A stretch of DNA of 64,000 nucleotides from Alcanivorax sp. REN37 (GCF_041102775.1 NZ_JBGCUO010000001.1:1860001-1924000), one strand, 5' to 3'. Positions 36,703-46,591 are shown, numbered from the stretch's first letter. The notes: generated from the letters alone by a model not told the origin. Numbers and translations are program-made.

Positions 36703-37881
36703 TTATTGCGCGGCACCGGTGTTGCGCAGGGATGTGATCTGGTCCTCGCTGTAGCCCAGTTCCGCCAACACCGCCGTCGTGTCTGCACCCAGTGCGCCCC
36801 CGGCAAAACGGTACTGCGGCGCGGTGGCAGAGAAGCGGAACGGCGACGCCACCTGCGCCTGATGGCCAGCGCCCTGCGGCACATCCACCACCATTTCCCG
36901 CGCCACCAGCTGCGGATGAGCGGCAGCCTCGCTGACCGTCAGTACCGGCTCCACGCAGGCGTCGACCTCGGCAAACCGGTCCAGCCATTGCGCCAACGTG
37001 CGCTGCTTCAACGCGGCGCTGATCTCTGCCTTCACCTCGGCGACCATGTCCGGCGCCATCGCCAAGCCGCGCCCGGCCAGCTCCGGGCGCTCGATCACCT
37101 GACAGAAACGGGCAAAGAACTGGGGCTCCAAACCCGCCACCGACAGCCAGCGGCCATCGGCGGTGGCATAGCAATCGTAGAACGAGCCGCCGTTGAGCTG
37201 AGTACCCTCCAGCGCTGGGTCGCTGCCGCCCACCAACGCCGAGGCGGCAGTCAGGGCATGCAGGCTAAACGCCGCATCCGTCATCGAAATATCAATGAAT
37301 TGCCCCTCGCCGGTCCGGTCGCGGTGGATCACCGCCGCCAGGATCGCCATCACCGCATGGCAGGAACCGCCGGCCACATCTGCCACCTGGCAGGCCATCG
37401 GCGCCGGCCCTTGCTCGGCACGGCCGTTGTAGGACGTGATGCCGGACAGCGCCAGATAGTTGAGGTCGTGGCCAGCACGGTCGCGGTACGGGCCGGTCTG
37501 ACCATAGCCGGTGATCGCGCAATAGATCAGCCGTGGGTTGTGCTCACGCAGCGCCTGGTAACCGACCCCGAGCCGGTCCATCACCCCGGGGCGGAATTGC
37601 TCCACCACGATGTCGTAGTCCTGCACCATGCGCTGGATCACCGCCACCGCATCCGGCTGCTTCAGGTCCAGCGCCAGCGAGCGCTTGGAGCGATTGAGGT
37701 GGGCATGTACCGCCGACACACCGTCAGTGAACGGCGGCAGCGCCCGCACCAAATCCGGCCGCGTGGGCGACTCCACCCGCACCACTTCGGCGCCAAGATC
37801 GGCCAGTATCAGGGTGCCGAATGGCCCCGGCAGTAGGCTGGTGAAATCCAGTACTTTCAGGCTCTCAAGTGGTCCTTTCAT
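36703..37881 (-). CDS. CaiB/BaiF-type CoA transferase or acyl-CoA racemase, copy A
   Basis: 392-residue family III protein of the alpha-methylacyl-CoA racemase/CoA-transferase group. H138 in RAGHD and D168 (VADVA) fit the His/Asp pair of racemases, 30 residues apart. The opening LKVLDFTSLLPGPFGTLILADLGAEVV is the family's N-terminal signature. Racemases let branched 2-methylacyl-CoAs enter beta-oxidation. Whether this copy is a racemase or transferase is not decided by sequence. Divergent from the acyltransferase at 38060. Confidence 0.9.
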   Translation of the reverse strand: MKGPLESLKVLDFTSLLPGPFGTLILADLGAEVVRVESPTRPDLVRALPPFTDGVSAVHAHLNRSKRSLALDLKQPDAVAVIQRMVQDYDIVVEQFRPGVMDRLGVGYQALREHNPRLIYCAITGYGQTGPYRDRAGHDLNYLALSGITSYNGRAEQGPAPMACQVADVAGGSCHAVMAILAAVIHRDRTGEGQFIDISMTDAAFSLHALTAASALVGGSDPALEGTQLNGGSFYDCYATADGRWLSVAGLEPQFFARFCQVIERPELAGRGLAMAPDMVAEVKAEISAALKQRTLAQWLDRFAEVDACVEPVLTVSEAAAHPQLVAREMVVDVPQGAGHQAQVASPFRFSATAPQYRFAGGALGADTTAVLAELGYSEDQITSLRNTGAAQ

Positions 37882-38059
37882 TTGGCGGCTTCTCCGTCCC
37901 CATCAGCGGACCGCCAGCATAGGCAGCCCCCCGCAGGTGGCCAATGACAGCATTGCTCAATCACTGGCAGCGCTGACCAACCGGGGCGGCGATTGGGCAC
38001 GACAGGTGCCCCTTGATTGGGCTAGGATTGCCCTCCCTGCCATTTATATACAACTGTCT

Positions 38060-38956
38060 ATGAATGTACTTCACGCTATCCGGGCCGGCCTCGCGCTGAC
38101 GCTTATCGCCATCAACACGGTGTTGCTGTGCATCCCCCTTTACCTGCTGACGCTGGTGAAACTGGCGCTGCGCTCACCGCGCGCACAAGTCACGCTGTCG
38201 CGTGCGCTGGTGGCGATTGCTGAAACTTGGATGAGCATCAACAACGCCATCATCACGGTAATCAGCCTAACCCCGGTGACACTGGAAGGTGCGGAAGGTC
38301 TGTCGAAAAAGGACTGGTACCTGGTCACCGCCAACCACCAATCCTGGGCCGATATCTTGGTACTGCAGCGGGTGTTCAACCGCCGCATCCCAATGCTGAA
38401 ATTTTTTCTCAAGCAAGACCTGATCAAGGTGCCGGTGTTGGGGCACGCTTGGTGGGCGCTGGACTTCCCGTTCATGCAGCGCCACAGCCGCGCGGAATTG
38501 GAAAAGAACCCGGAGTTGCGCCATCAGGATCTGGAAGCCACCCGCCGTGCCTGCGCCAAGTTCGCTCATTTCCCGACCTCGGTGATGAACTTCTTCGAGG
38601 GCACGCGCTTCGATCAAGCCAAACATGACCAGCAGCAATCGCCCTATCGCCACCTGCTCAAACCCAAAGCCGGCGGCACCGCGTTCGCACTGCATGCCAT
38701 GGGCGGCAAACTGGGCACGCTGCTGGATGTGACCATCCTCTATCCACGTAACCGCCCGCGCACCCTGACCGCCTTCCTTGGCGGCGCCATGAGCAAGGTG
38801 GAAGTGATTGTGGTGCAGCGGCCGATCCCCGCGTGGGCCGCGCAGGGCGACTACGACGGCGATGCCGAATTCCGTGCCCGTTTCCAAGCTTGGATCAGTG
38901 ACATGTGGGCGGAAAAAGACGCACTCATCGAAGCGCGACAAAACCGTTCCGCCTGA
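38060..38956 (+). CDS. 1-acyl-glycerol-3-phosphate acyltransferase-like (PlsC/YihG) protein
   Basis: 298 residues with one or two N-terminal membrane helices, the acyltransferase block NHQSWAD (H93, D98), FFEGTRFD in place of FPEGTR, and a long C-terminal part. This resembles YihG/YihG-like LPA acyltransferases of phospholipid synthesis. The ATG at 38060 was chosen; the longer upstream frame overlaps the divergent CaiB gene and lacks hydrophobic continuity. The ribosome site is weak. Confidence 0.87.
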   Translation: MNVLHAIRAGLALTLIAINTVLLCIPLYLLTLVKLALRSPRAQVTLSRALVAIAETWMSINNAIITVISLTPVTLEGAEGLSKKDWYLVTANHQSWADILVLQRVFNRRIPMLKFFLKQDLIKVPVLGHAWWALDFPFMQRHSRAELEKNPELRHQDLEATRRACAKFAHFPTSVMNFFEGTRFDQAKHDQQQSPYRHLLKPKAGGTAFALHAMGGKLGTLLDVTILYPRNRPRTLTAFLGGAMSKVEVIVVQRPIPAWAAQGDYDGDAEFRARFQAWISDMWAEKDALIEARQNRSA

Positions 38957-39089
38957 CCCCTTCCCCCCCCTCTCCCAAGCGCTATCATGAGCGCCTGCCC
39001 CTACCGGCAGGCGCGGCGCTGGCTGCGCACATTTCCGACGCGTCGCGTTGTGCCACCCATGGCCCTCAAGGGCTGGAGAGGATGTCCCC

Positions 39090-41729
39090 ATGCTTGGTCA
39101 CTTTTTCAAACCCCGCTGGCAACACAAACAGGCTGCGCAACGACTGCGCGCGGTGGCCGAACTCGCGCCCAGCGATGCTGAGCACCAACGCATCCTCAGC
39201 CAGCTGGCTAGCAGCGACCCTGCCGTGGAAGTACGTCTAGCGGCCATTGCCGCCGTCACCGAGCTCGGCACCCTCGACACCCTCACCGCCGACCCCGACC
39301 ACAGCATCGCTGACGCCGCCCGACAGCAACTGCAGTCACTGCTTGCCGGCACCGCCGCCGGCAGTCCAGCGTTGGAAGTACGCAAACACCTCGTCACCCA
39401 CACCGACCACCTGCCCACTCTGCTGGGCGTGGTGCAGCACAGCCCTGACAGCGAACTGCGTCTGCTAGCGCTGAGCCGCATCGAGCACGGCGACAGCCTG
39501 CTGGAACTGGCGTTACAGGCACCGGATGCGGCTCTGCGACTGGCCGCCGCCCAACGCCTCAGTGACAGCAACCTGCTGCGCCGCCTGATCAAAGACAGCC
39601 GCGACAAGCGCGTGCAGCAATGGGCGCGGGAACAAAGCCGCCGGCTTAACCAAGCCCAGCAGGCTGCCGAAGAACGCAGCGCGGTGCGCAGCGCCGTCAC
39701 CCGCGAACTGCAGCAACACCGCCATCGGCCGCTCGACAGCCTGTACCGCCCGCGTCTGACGCAGTTGCAGCAACAGTGGATTGACGCCGCCGACGGCGCC
39801 GAGGAAGCCGAATACAGTGCCTTCCGCAGTGCCGTGGAGGCTTGCGATGCGGTGATGGCGGCAGCCGAAGCCGCGCTGGCGGCCGAACAGGCCGCTCTGC
39901 GCGCCGCGCAGGAGCAGCAGACCGTGCTCGCCGAGCTGGTCACGCTCTGCCGCAGTTTGGATGAGGCGCCACTCACCCAAGCACTGGGCAGCTTCTATGC
40001 GGCACAAACACTGCAACAGCGCCATTGGGACGCGCTCGCCGCCTTGCATCCGGTTGCGACCGCCGATGCCGAGCGCTTCACCACACTGATCGCCGCTCTC
40101 GGCGAGCGCTTGGCACTGCTGTCTGACCTGCAAGCGGACGCCCCGGCACTGCAAGCGCTGCTGGATGACACGGCGGAACTGCCAGAGCAGTCTCGCGCCA
40201 CAGTGGAGGCCTGGCTCACCCGCTGGCCGCAGCACCTGCCACAGCCAACGCTGCTGCAGCAATTGGCAAAGCGGGTGCAACCGCCGGCAGTGGCGGTGGT
40301 CGACACCTCAGCCTCGATGGCCGCCGACCGACCGACCCGCAGCGCCCACCAACAGCAGATCGATCAGGCCCTCGGCCAATTGCAGCGGGCGTTGCAGCAA
40401 CGCAACCTGCGCCAGGCCAACCGCCTCTGGCAGCGTCTGGAGGCACTGCTGGCGGAACAGCCCGATGCGAGCCGCCAAGCCCGCTTGGAGCGCCTGCAGC
40501 CGGAACGCGACGAGCTACGCGACTGGCATGCGTTTGCTGCTGAGCCGAAGAAAATCGAGCTGTGCGACACCATGGAGCAACTGGCCGATGCACCGCTGGA
40601 TGCCGAGGAACAAGCCTCCGCAATCCAGGCCCTGCACGAACAGTGGCGCGCACTGATGTCTTCCGACCAAGACGCCGACCAGGCGCTGTGGGAACGTTTC
40701 AAAACCGCTTCCGACCGCGCTTACGCGCCCTGCCAAGTACATTTCGATGAGCTTGACGCACTGCGCAGCCACCAATTGGCGGCCCGTGCAGCGCTGTGCG
40801 ATCAATTGGAGGCACTGCTGGCGGCGCAAGCTGAGCACAGCGAGACGGATTGGCCGGCATTGTTCCTGATCCGCCGCCAGGCGCCAGCCGAGTTTCGCGC
40901 GCTGGAACCGGTGCGTTTCAACGACGCACGCCCCGTCAACCGCCGCTTCAGCCAACTGCTCAAAGCGCTCGACCAGCGTCTGGAGCAGGCCAGCAACACC
41001 CACGCCGCGCTGCTGGAACAACAGTGCGCCGCCGTAGAAGCGCTGCTGGCCAATGCCGATGTGCGCGACGCCGCCGAGCAGGTGAAGCCACTCCAACGGC
41101 AGTGGAAGCAGGCCGGCTGGGTGCACCCACGCCAGTACCGTGGCCTCCACAAACGTTTCCGCAGCGCCTGTGACCAGCTGTTCCAGCGCCGGGATGAACA
41201 GCGCCAAGCGCTGCGCGCCACCCAAGACAGTCAGCAACACGCCCTACGTGCCGCCCTGGATCACCTCGACAGCTGCCTTGCCGCGCCCACCGAAGCCAAC
41301 GTGCGCGCCGCGCTCACCGCAGTGGACGCGTTGCCTGCACCGCGTCGCGAAGGTCCGCTGCATGGGCGCCGCGAGCGCGGCCGCCGCGCCGCCCAGACAT
41401 TGCTGGCCGCACTGCCGCAGCTGGCCCGGCGCGAGGCGTTGCGCACCCAGTTGGAGGCTCTACCTGACCGGGACGATGACAGCGCCGCATTGCGTGAATT
41501 GGTGATTGCCATTGAGGTGACCGCAGAGGTGCCGTCACCGGAGGAGGCACGCGCGGAACGCATGCAGTGGCAGTTGGGTGAGCTGTCACGGGCCATGACC
41601 GGGGGCAGCAACCAACCGGCACTGGAGCGCTGCGAGGCGCTGTTGGCGGCACAGCAGCCGTTGTTGGCCGCTGGCCTGACGCCGGCGCTGCGCCAGCGCC
41701 TGTTGCAGGCGGTGGCAGCGCTAGTCTGA
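39090..41729 (+). CDS. DUF349-domain protein
   Basis: Large 879-residue alanine/glutamine-rich protein with several coiled-coil DUF349 repeats (LWERFKTASDRAYAPCQVHFDE and later WKQAGWVHPRQYRGLHKRFRSACDQLF). An N-terminal HEAT-like region (about 1-180) precedes them. Soluble and highly helical; function unknown in the family. The ATG at 39090 follows GGAGAGGA. A GC hairpin-like sequence around 41736-41760 separates it from the convergent DUF924 gene. Confidence 0.87.
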   Translation: MLGHFFKPRWQHKQAAQRLRAVAELAPSDAEHQRILSQLASSDPAVEVRLAAIAAVTELGTLDTLTADPDHSIADAARQQLQSLLAGTAAGSPALEVRKHLVTHTDHLPTLLGVVQHSPDSELRLLALSRIEHGDSLLELALQAPDAALRLAAAQRLSDSNLLRRLIKDSRDKRVQQWAREQSRRLNQAQQAAEERSAVRSAVTRELQQHRHRPLDSLYRPRLTQLQQQWIDAADGAEEAEYSAFRSAVEACDAVMAAAEAALAAEQAALRAAQEQQTVLAELVTLCRSLDEAPLTQALGSFYAAQTLQQRHWDALAALHPVATADAERFTTLIAALGERLALLSDLQADAPALQALLDDTAELPEQSRATVEAWLTRWPQHLPQPTLLQQLAKRVQPPAVAVVDTSASMAADRPTRSAHQQQIDQALGQLQRALQQRNLRQANRLWQRLEALLAEQPDASRQARLERLQPERDELRDWHAFAAEPKKIELCDTMEQLADAPLDAEEQASAIQALHEQWRALMSSDQDADQALWERFKTASDRAYAPCQVHFDELDALRSHQLAARAALCDQLEALLAAQAEHSETDWPALFLIRRQAPAEFRALEPVRFNDARPVNRRFSQLLKALDQRLEQASNTHAALLEQQCAAVEALLANADVRDAAEQVKPLQRQWKQAGWVHPRQYRGLHKRFRSACDQLFQRRDEQRQALRATQDSQQHALRAALDHLDSCLAAPTEANVRAALTAVDALPAPRREGPLHGRRERGRRAAQTLLAALPQLARREALRTQLEALPDRDDDSAALRELVIAIEVTAEVPSPEEARAERMQWQLGELSRAMTGGSNQPALERCEALLAAQQPLLAAGLTPALRQRLLQAVAALV

Positions 41730-41765
41730 GTTCGGTAGCGGCCACCCCATGGCGGCCGCTGTCAG

Positions 41766-42383
41766 TCATTGCCCGTAGCGGTTGGCAGTTTCCAAATACG
41801 CCTGTTCTGCTGCGCTGGTCTCACGCCCAAACACCTCATTGCGGTGCGGGAAACGACCAAATTTGGCGATCACTTCCGCATGATCCCGAGCAAAGTGGCT
41901 GAACACCGCATAATGCTCCGCCACCGCCGCCGGCACCTCCGGCTCCAACGCAGCAAAACGAGCCACGCTGATGGCTTGAATATCGGCATCTTCGGCGTGC
42001 ATGAGCGGCATATAGAAAAACGCCCGCCCCAGTGGCGGCAGCTGCAGATCCATGCCACGGGCTAGCCCTTCCATCACCAGCGTCAGCGCGCGGTGATCGC
42101 CGGCAAACGCCTGCGCACTGCCGCGATGGATATTGCGGGTGAACTGATCGAGCACCAGCACCAGCGCCAAGCGGCCTTCCGGGCGCTCTTCCCACTCCAC
42201 CAGTTCCTGCATCAGCGCCGCGTCCACCAGCGCGCCGAATTCACGCTCGATGTCATCATCAAAGGCGGCGCCGCCGTTGAACCAGCGCTGAGCCACTGCG
42301 TCAGCCGGCCAGTGATGGGCCAGCCCATCGGCAAACCAGAAATCCAGAACCACCTGCCACGGCGGCGTACCATAGCCCTGCAT
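41766..42383 (-). CDS. DUF924-family protein
   Basis: 205 residues with the family motifs LDFWFADGLAHHWPAD, VLVLDQFTRNIHRGSAQAFAGD, FFYMPLMHAED and ARDHAEVIAKFGRFPHRN. TPR-like helical fold; function not established. The ATG at 42383 follows GGGAGGA; the much longer upstream frame has no coding character. Confidence 0.92.
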   Translation of the reverse strand: MQGYGTPPWQVVLDFWFADGLAHHWPADAVAQRWFNGGAAFDDDIEREFGALVDAALMQELVEWEERPEGRLALVLVLDQFTRNIHRGSAQAFAGDHRALTLVMEGLARGMDLQLPPLGRAFFYMPLMHAEDADIQAISVARFAALEPEVPAAVAEHYAVFSHFARDHAEVIAKFGRFPHRNEVFGRETSAAEQAYLETANRYGQ

Positions 42384-42562
42384 GCTGTGTCCTCCCGGTT
42401 GCACAGAGCGACAGTGTACTCGCGCCGGACGCCGTATTGATTGCAGTGCCGACCGCCGCCATTGTCTCCAGCGCCGACGTCGCGGGAGCCGGCGCCCCAT
42501 AGCGTGCCGGCACCCAGACGCGCACAATGCGGCACCTTCGTTCCATATAAATGAGAGTACCG

Positions 42563-44596
42563 ATGCCTGTCCGTTTCCGCCGCCTGCGTCGCGGCTTGTT
42601 GATGACGCTGTTGCTGACCACAGTCGCGGCGCTGGCCGGGCTGGTGCACACCGCCTGGCCATTCGTGGTCTACCCGGCCCAAACTCTGGCGATGCCCCAC
42701 GTTAACGTGGCGCCGGCGGAGGCCATCAGCGTGCCGGTGGCGGGCGTGGCAGAAGTGGATATCACACCGCCGATCGGCATCCCCAAGTTTGGTTTCTCGG
42801 CTTGGTCACGGCCGGCGGATGGCTTCCGCACCCGGCTCAAGGCCCGCGCGCTCTACCTGCACCTGCCCGGGCAAACCCCGCTCGCGCTGGTGACCCTGGA
42901 TCTGGGCGCCGGCTCGCAGGTGCTGCATCGACAGGTAGCGGCCCGCATTGCCGACACCGGCGTCGCCGCCCATGCGCTGCTGCTGCAGGTCACCCACACC
43001 CACGCGGGCCCCGGCCAGTATTTGGATAGCGACTTCTACAACACTTTTGGCAGTAACCTGCCCGGTTTTGATGCGGAACTGACCGCGTTCCTTGCCGAAC
43101 GGATTGCCGCGGCGGTGCAGCAAGCCCAGGCCGAACGGCGACCGGTGCAACTGGCGGTAGGTACCAGCACGGTGCGCGGCTGGACCCGCAACCGGTCGCT
43201 GGCCGCTTGGGCGCGCAACCATGACATGCCCGAATCGGCGCTCACCGATGATCTTGCTTACCAAGCGGTGAACCCGACGCTGACCATGCTACGGGTTGAT
43301 CTGCAAGGCGATGATGGCCAGTTCCACCCCGCCGGCGCGTTCAGCTCTTATTCGATCCACGGCACTGCCATCCCGCCGTTCACTGGCCCTTGGCATGCCG
43401 ACGTCTGGCACGCGCTGTCACGCAGCGTCAGCGAGCACATTGCCAGCCGCCACCCGGGGCCGTTCACGCCGGTACACGGGGTGTTCCAAGGCACTCATGC
43501 CGACAACTCGCCGGACTGGCACACCCCGCGCCGCGGCCATCCGGAAGCCGAGCGCATCGGGCACGGCTTGGCTGACACCGCCATCGCCTTGTACGAATCG
43601 CTCGGTGCCCAATTGGCGGTGCCGCAGCACACCGCCGTGGCCAGCCGTGAATTGGACCTGCTGGCACTGGGTGAGTCGCAACGCGGCGGCCTGTGCGAAC
43701 GGGGCATTGTCGGCGCCGCCGTGGTCGGCTCTGCCAGCGGCGATGAGGTGTTCCCGATCTCCTCGCTGCCGTTCATCCGCCCGGGACAACCCGCCGCGGC
43801 TAACGACCACTGCCAAGGCGTGAAGCATTGGATGCTGTCGCGACTGCAAACCCTCTTGCCCGCCGACCGGCTGCCGTTCCGGCCGGTGTTCCAAGTGGCG
43901 CGCATCGATGATCTGGTGCTGATCAACCTGCCCTGGGAAGTGACGCTGGAAGCCGGCCGGCGCATGGAAGCGGCAATCAGCGAGGTCCTGCCTGAAGGCC
44001 ATTGGACGCTGTTGATCTCCAGCCTCGCCACCGGCTATTTCGGCTACGCCACCACACCGGAGGAATACAGCATCCAGCACTACGAGGGCGGCCACACGCT
44101 TTATGGGCCCGGCACGGTGCCCTTCATTGCCCGTCACAGCGCAGCCCTAGCAGCAGACCTGTGGCAGCACGGCGAGGTCGCCGAGCTGGACCTCGAGCGC
44201 CCATTCACCCTGCGCAGCCGCAGTTACTGGCCCGCCACCCGCGACACCAGCGCCACGCGCCAGTGGCTGCAAGCGCCCCACTTCCACGATCGCAGCACTG
44301 AGCCGGAGCCGTTCTGGTCGTTGCAACTGCGCGCCGAAACCGCGGACCAGCTGGCTCTGCACCAGCCACTACTCAGCATCGAGTGTCGCAGCGCCGATGC
44401 GTCCTGGCAGCGCTGTGTCGGCGACGACAGCGGCGACCTCGCTATCACGCTGTTGGCACAACGCAACGACCACGGCGACTACCGGCTGCAATGGTTTAAC
44501 CCGCCGGTGGCGGCTGCTGGGGAACAATACCGGCTGGTGGTGGCGGCACGCGGTAACCGCACCGCCTTTGCCAGCGAGCCGTTCCCCCAGCGCTGA
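42563..44596 (+). CDS. Neutral/alkaline ceramidase N-terminal-domain-like protein
   Basis: 677 residues: an N-terminal membrane helix (about 10-32), then a domain opening VAGVAEVDITPPIGIPKFGFS, the start typical of non-lysosomal neutral/alkaline ceramidases. HTHAGPGQY supplies zinc-ligand histidines and SSYSIHGTA matches the serine-histidine region. Likely an envelope amidase or lipase-like hydrolase, substrate unproven. An in-frame ATG at 42551 lacks a ribosome site, whereas GAGAG precedes the ATG at 42563. Followed by a lipoprotein and CaiB copy B in the same direction. Confidence 0.8.
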   Translation: MPVRFRRLRRGLLMTLLLTTVAALAGLVHTAWPFVVYPAQTLAMPHVNVAPAEAISVPVAGVAEVDITPPIGIPKFGFSAWSRPADGFRTRLKARALYLHLPGQTPLALVTLDLGAGSQVLHRQVAARIADTGVAAHALLLQVTHTHAGPGQYLDSDFYNTFGSNLPGFDAELTAFLAERIAAAVQQAQAERRPVQLAVGTSTVRGWTRNRSLAAWARNHDMPESALTDDLAYQAVNPTLTMLRVDLQGDDGQFHPAGAFSSYSIHGTAIPPFTGPWHADVWHALSRSVSEHIASRHPGPFTPVHGVFQGTHADNSPDWHTPRRGHPEAERIGHGLADTAIALYESLGAQLAVPQHTAVASRELDLLALGESQRGGLCERGIVGAAVVGSASGDEVFPISSLPFIRPGQPAAANDHCQGVKHWMLSRLQTLLPADRLPFRPVFQVARIDDLVLINLPWEVTLEAGRRMEAAISEVLPEGHWTLLISSLATGYFGYATTPEEYSIQHYEGGHTLYGPGTVPFIARHSAALAADLWQHGEVAELDLERPFTLRSRSYWPATRDTSATRQWLQAPHFHDRSTEPEPFWSLQLRAETADQLALHQPLLSIECRSADASWQRCVGDDSGDLAITLLAQRNDHGDYRLQWFNPPVAAAGEQYRLVVAARGNRTAFASEPFPQR

Positions 44597-44661
44597 CCGC
44601 GGCGGGTGCAAGCGCGGGCCAGTCATGGTGCAATGCGTGTCCTGCCCACAAGGAGACGCCC

Positions 44662-45240
44662 ATGCTGTCCCGTGCCCTGCTCCCTGCCCTGCTCGTTTCA
44701 CTGCTGGCTGGCTGCGCCAGCACTACTGAGATCCGCGCCCGCAACACTGAGCCCCCAAGCCTCAAGCCCGGCACTGTGTTGCTGGCGGCCCGTTCTCCGG
44801 ATCCGGCGGTGCGGCGGCAATGGGAGCAAGCCTGCGCGCCGGGGCTGAAACGCGCTGGCGTCACGGTGATGATGGCGCACCAGCAACTGCCGGGCTGGTA
44901 CGAAAACGATAACGACGCCTTACAACACTGGGCCGATGGCGCCGGTGTCAGCCAACTGCTGGTGGCGGACGTGACGCCGCTGTTCACCGGCCCAGCACAA
45001 CATCCCAGCGACCAGCCCTGGGGCAATCACCAGGGCCACCTGGATGACGCCGCAGTGATGCCCAGCGCCCGCGAATACCGCGCCCTGCGCAACAGCCCCG
45101 ACACCACCGTACGCACCGAAGTCCAATTAGTGATGGACGGCAAGTTGGCTTGGGTTGGGGACCTCTACACCGACGAGGCTAACCAAATTGCCGCCGTCGC
45201 CCGCAGTCAATGCCGCGCCCTCGGCGCGCTGCTGCGCTGA
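44662..45240 (+). CDS. Lipoprotein of unknown function
   Basis: 192 residues with lipobox LAG-C18 and +2 Ala, so outer-membrane retention is expected. The mature part resembles a small alpha/beta domain (TVLLAARSPDPAVRRQWEQ, VSQLLVADVTPLF, TEVQLVMDGKLAWVGDLY). I do not recognise the family. AAGGAG lies upstream of the ATG. Only 18 bases separate it from the next gene, so co-expression with the CaiB copy B gene is likely. Confidence 0.8.
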   Translation: MLSRALLPALLVSLLAGCASTTEIRARNTEPPSLKPGTVLLAARSPDPAVRRQWEQACAPGLKRAGVTVMMAHQQLPGWYENDNDALQHWADGAGVSQLLVADVTPLFTGPAQHPSDQPWGNHQGHLDDAAVMPSAREYRALRNSPDTTVRTEVQLVMDGKLAWVGDLYTDEANQIAAVARSQCRALGALLR

Positions 45241-45258
45241 TTCACAGGAGTACTGACC

Positions 45259-46401
45259 ATGGCAGGACCTCTAGCGGGCATCCGCATCATCGAGCTGGCC
45301 GGCATCGGCCCGGGGCCGTTCTGCGGCATGATGCTGGCGGACATGGGCGCGGAAGTGATCCGCGTCGATCGCGCCCAAATCAACCCGGTGGCCGCCATCG
45401 GCCACGGAGTGTTATTCCGCAACCGGCGCAGCATTGCGCTGGACCTGAAGCATGCGGACGGCCGCGATGCACTGCTCGACTTGGTAGCAAGCGCCGACGG
45501 CCTGATCGAGGGCTACCGCCCCGGCGTCACCGAGCGTCTTGGCGTCGGCCCCGACGCCTGCTTGGCACGCAATCCAAAATTGGTTTACGGCCGCATGACC
45601 GGCTGGGGTCAGCAAGGCCCGCTGGCGCAGGTGGCCGGCCACGACATCAACTACATTGCGCTCGGCGGCGCGCTGCACGCCATGGGCCGCGCCGGCGAGA
45701 AACCCGCGATTCCGCTCAATTTGGTCGGCGACTTCGGTGGCGGCGGCATGTTGCTGGCCTACGGCATGGTGTGTGCGCTGCTGTCCGCCCAACGCACGGG
45801 CGCGGGTCAGGTCATTGATGCCGCCATGATCGATGGCACCTCGCTGCTGATGGCGATGTTCCATGACTTGCAGCACCAAGGCTTGTTCAGCGACCAGCGC
45901 GGCACTCACATGCTCGACTCCGGTGCGCCCTATTACGAGGTGTACGAAACCGCCGACGGCCACTGGATTGCCCTCGGCAGCATCGAACCGCAGTTCTATG
46001 CGCTGCTGTGCCAGTTGCTGGAATTGCCGGCCGACCAGTTCGCGGCACAGAACGATGTCGCCAGTTGGCCGGCGCAGAAACAGGCGCTCACGGCGTTGTT
46101 TAAGACCCGCAGCCGTGAGCAATGGTGCGAATTATTGGAAGGCACGGATGTGTGCTTCGCGCCGGTGCTGTCGCTCGCAGAAATGCCCGATCACCCGCAC
46201 CACCGAGCCCGCAGTGCTTTCGTCGAGGTTGGCGGCCAGCGCCAGCCGGCCCCGGCGCCGCGCTTCTCTGCGACCCCCGCCGGCACACCACAGCCGGCAC
46301 AGCCGCCGGGCACCCACACCCGCGACGTTCTTGCTGACTGGGGGTTCGATGCACAGCGTATCGATCAGCTGCTGGCCAGCGGCGGCGCTCACCAACGCTG
46401 A
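45259..46401 (+). CDS. Alpha-methylacyl-CoA racemase-like CaiB/BaiF protein, copy B
   Basis: 380 residues. Family opening IRIIELAGIGPGPFCGMMLADMGAEVIRVD, catalytic-type H128 (AGHD) and D158 in NLVGDFGGGGM, the motif of true alpha-methylacyl-CoA racemases. It should interconvert R and S 2-methylacyl-CoA for beta-oxidation of branched chains. ACAGGAG precedes the ATG. Ends just before a bidirectional terminator shared with cydX. Confidence 0.92.
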   Translation: MAGPLAGIRIIELAGIGPGPFCGMMLADMGAEVIRVDRAQINPVAAIGHGVLFRNRRSIALDLKHADGRDALLDLVASADGLIEGYRPGVTERLGVGPDACLARNPKLVYGRMTGWGQQGPLAQVAGHDINYIALGGALHAMGRAGEKPAIPLNLVGDFGGGGMLLAYGMVCALLSAQRTGAGQVIDAAMIDGTSLLMAMFHDLQHQGLFSDQRGTHMLDSGAPYYEVYETADGHWIALGSIEPQFYALLCQLLELPADQFAAQNDVASWPAQKQALTALFKTRSREQWCELLEGTDVCFAPVLSLAEMPDHPHHRARSAFVEVGGQRQPAPAPRFSATPAGTPQPAQPPGTHTRDVLADWGFDAQRIDQLLASGGAHQR

Positions 46402-46413
46402 ACCGCGCCCATT

Positions 46414-46442
46414 AAAAACGCCGGCATTAAGCCGGCGTTTTT
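46414..46442. terminator. Bidirectional terminator between CaiB copy B and cydX
   Basis: AAAAACGCCGGC/GCCGGCGTTTTT, a perfect 12-bp stem with an ATTAA loop. A- and T-tracts on both sides allow it to act in both directions. Confidence 0.92.
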
Positions 46443-46455
46443 GTTGCTGAGTCGA

Positions 46456-46578
46456 TCAGTCCTGTTCGGCTGACAGCTTGCGCTTCTGACTATCTTCGTG
46501 CAGCTCGAACCACATGGCGTTCAGAATGCCAAAGGTGCAGGCCAAGCCCACGCCCAGTACCCAAGTGAAATACCACAT
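46456..46578 (-). CDS. cydX: Cytochrome bd oxidase small subunit CydX
   Basis: 40-residue single-helix subunit that stabilises the CydAB haems. It begins MWYFTWVLGVGLACTFGILN, the family start, followed by AMWFELHEDSQKR and a short charged tail. It lies 13 bases after cydB on the same strand. It is below the length cut-off of most gene finders but the match is clear. Confidence 0.92.
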   Translation of the reverse strand: MWYFTWVLGVGLACTFGILNAMWFELHEDSQKRKLSAEQD

Positions 46579-46591
46579 CGTCGTCAGCTCC

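Noticed and set aside
36310-37836. 508-codon open frame opposite the CaiB gene and the barrel-like gene
   Set aside because: Histidine- and arginine-rich composition typical of an antisense shadow in GC-rich DNA; the minus-strand frame has clear CaiB motifs.
37628-38059. Long N-terminal extension of the acyltransferase
   Set aside because: It runs antisense through the start of the CaiB gene and lacks membrane or family features; the ATG at 38060 starts the natural N-terminal helix.
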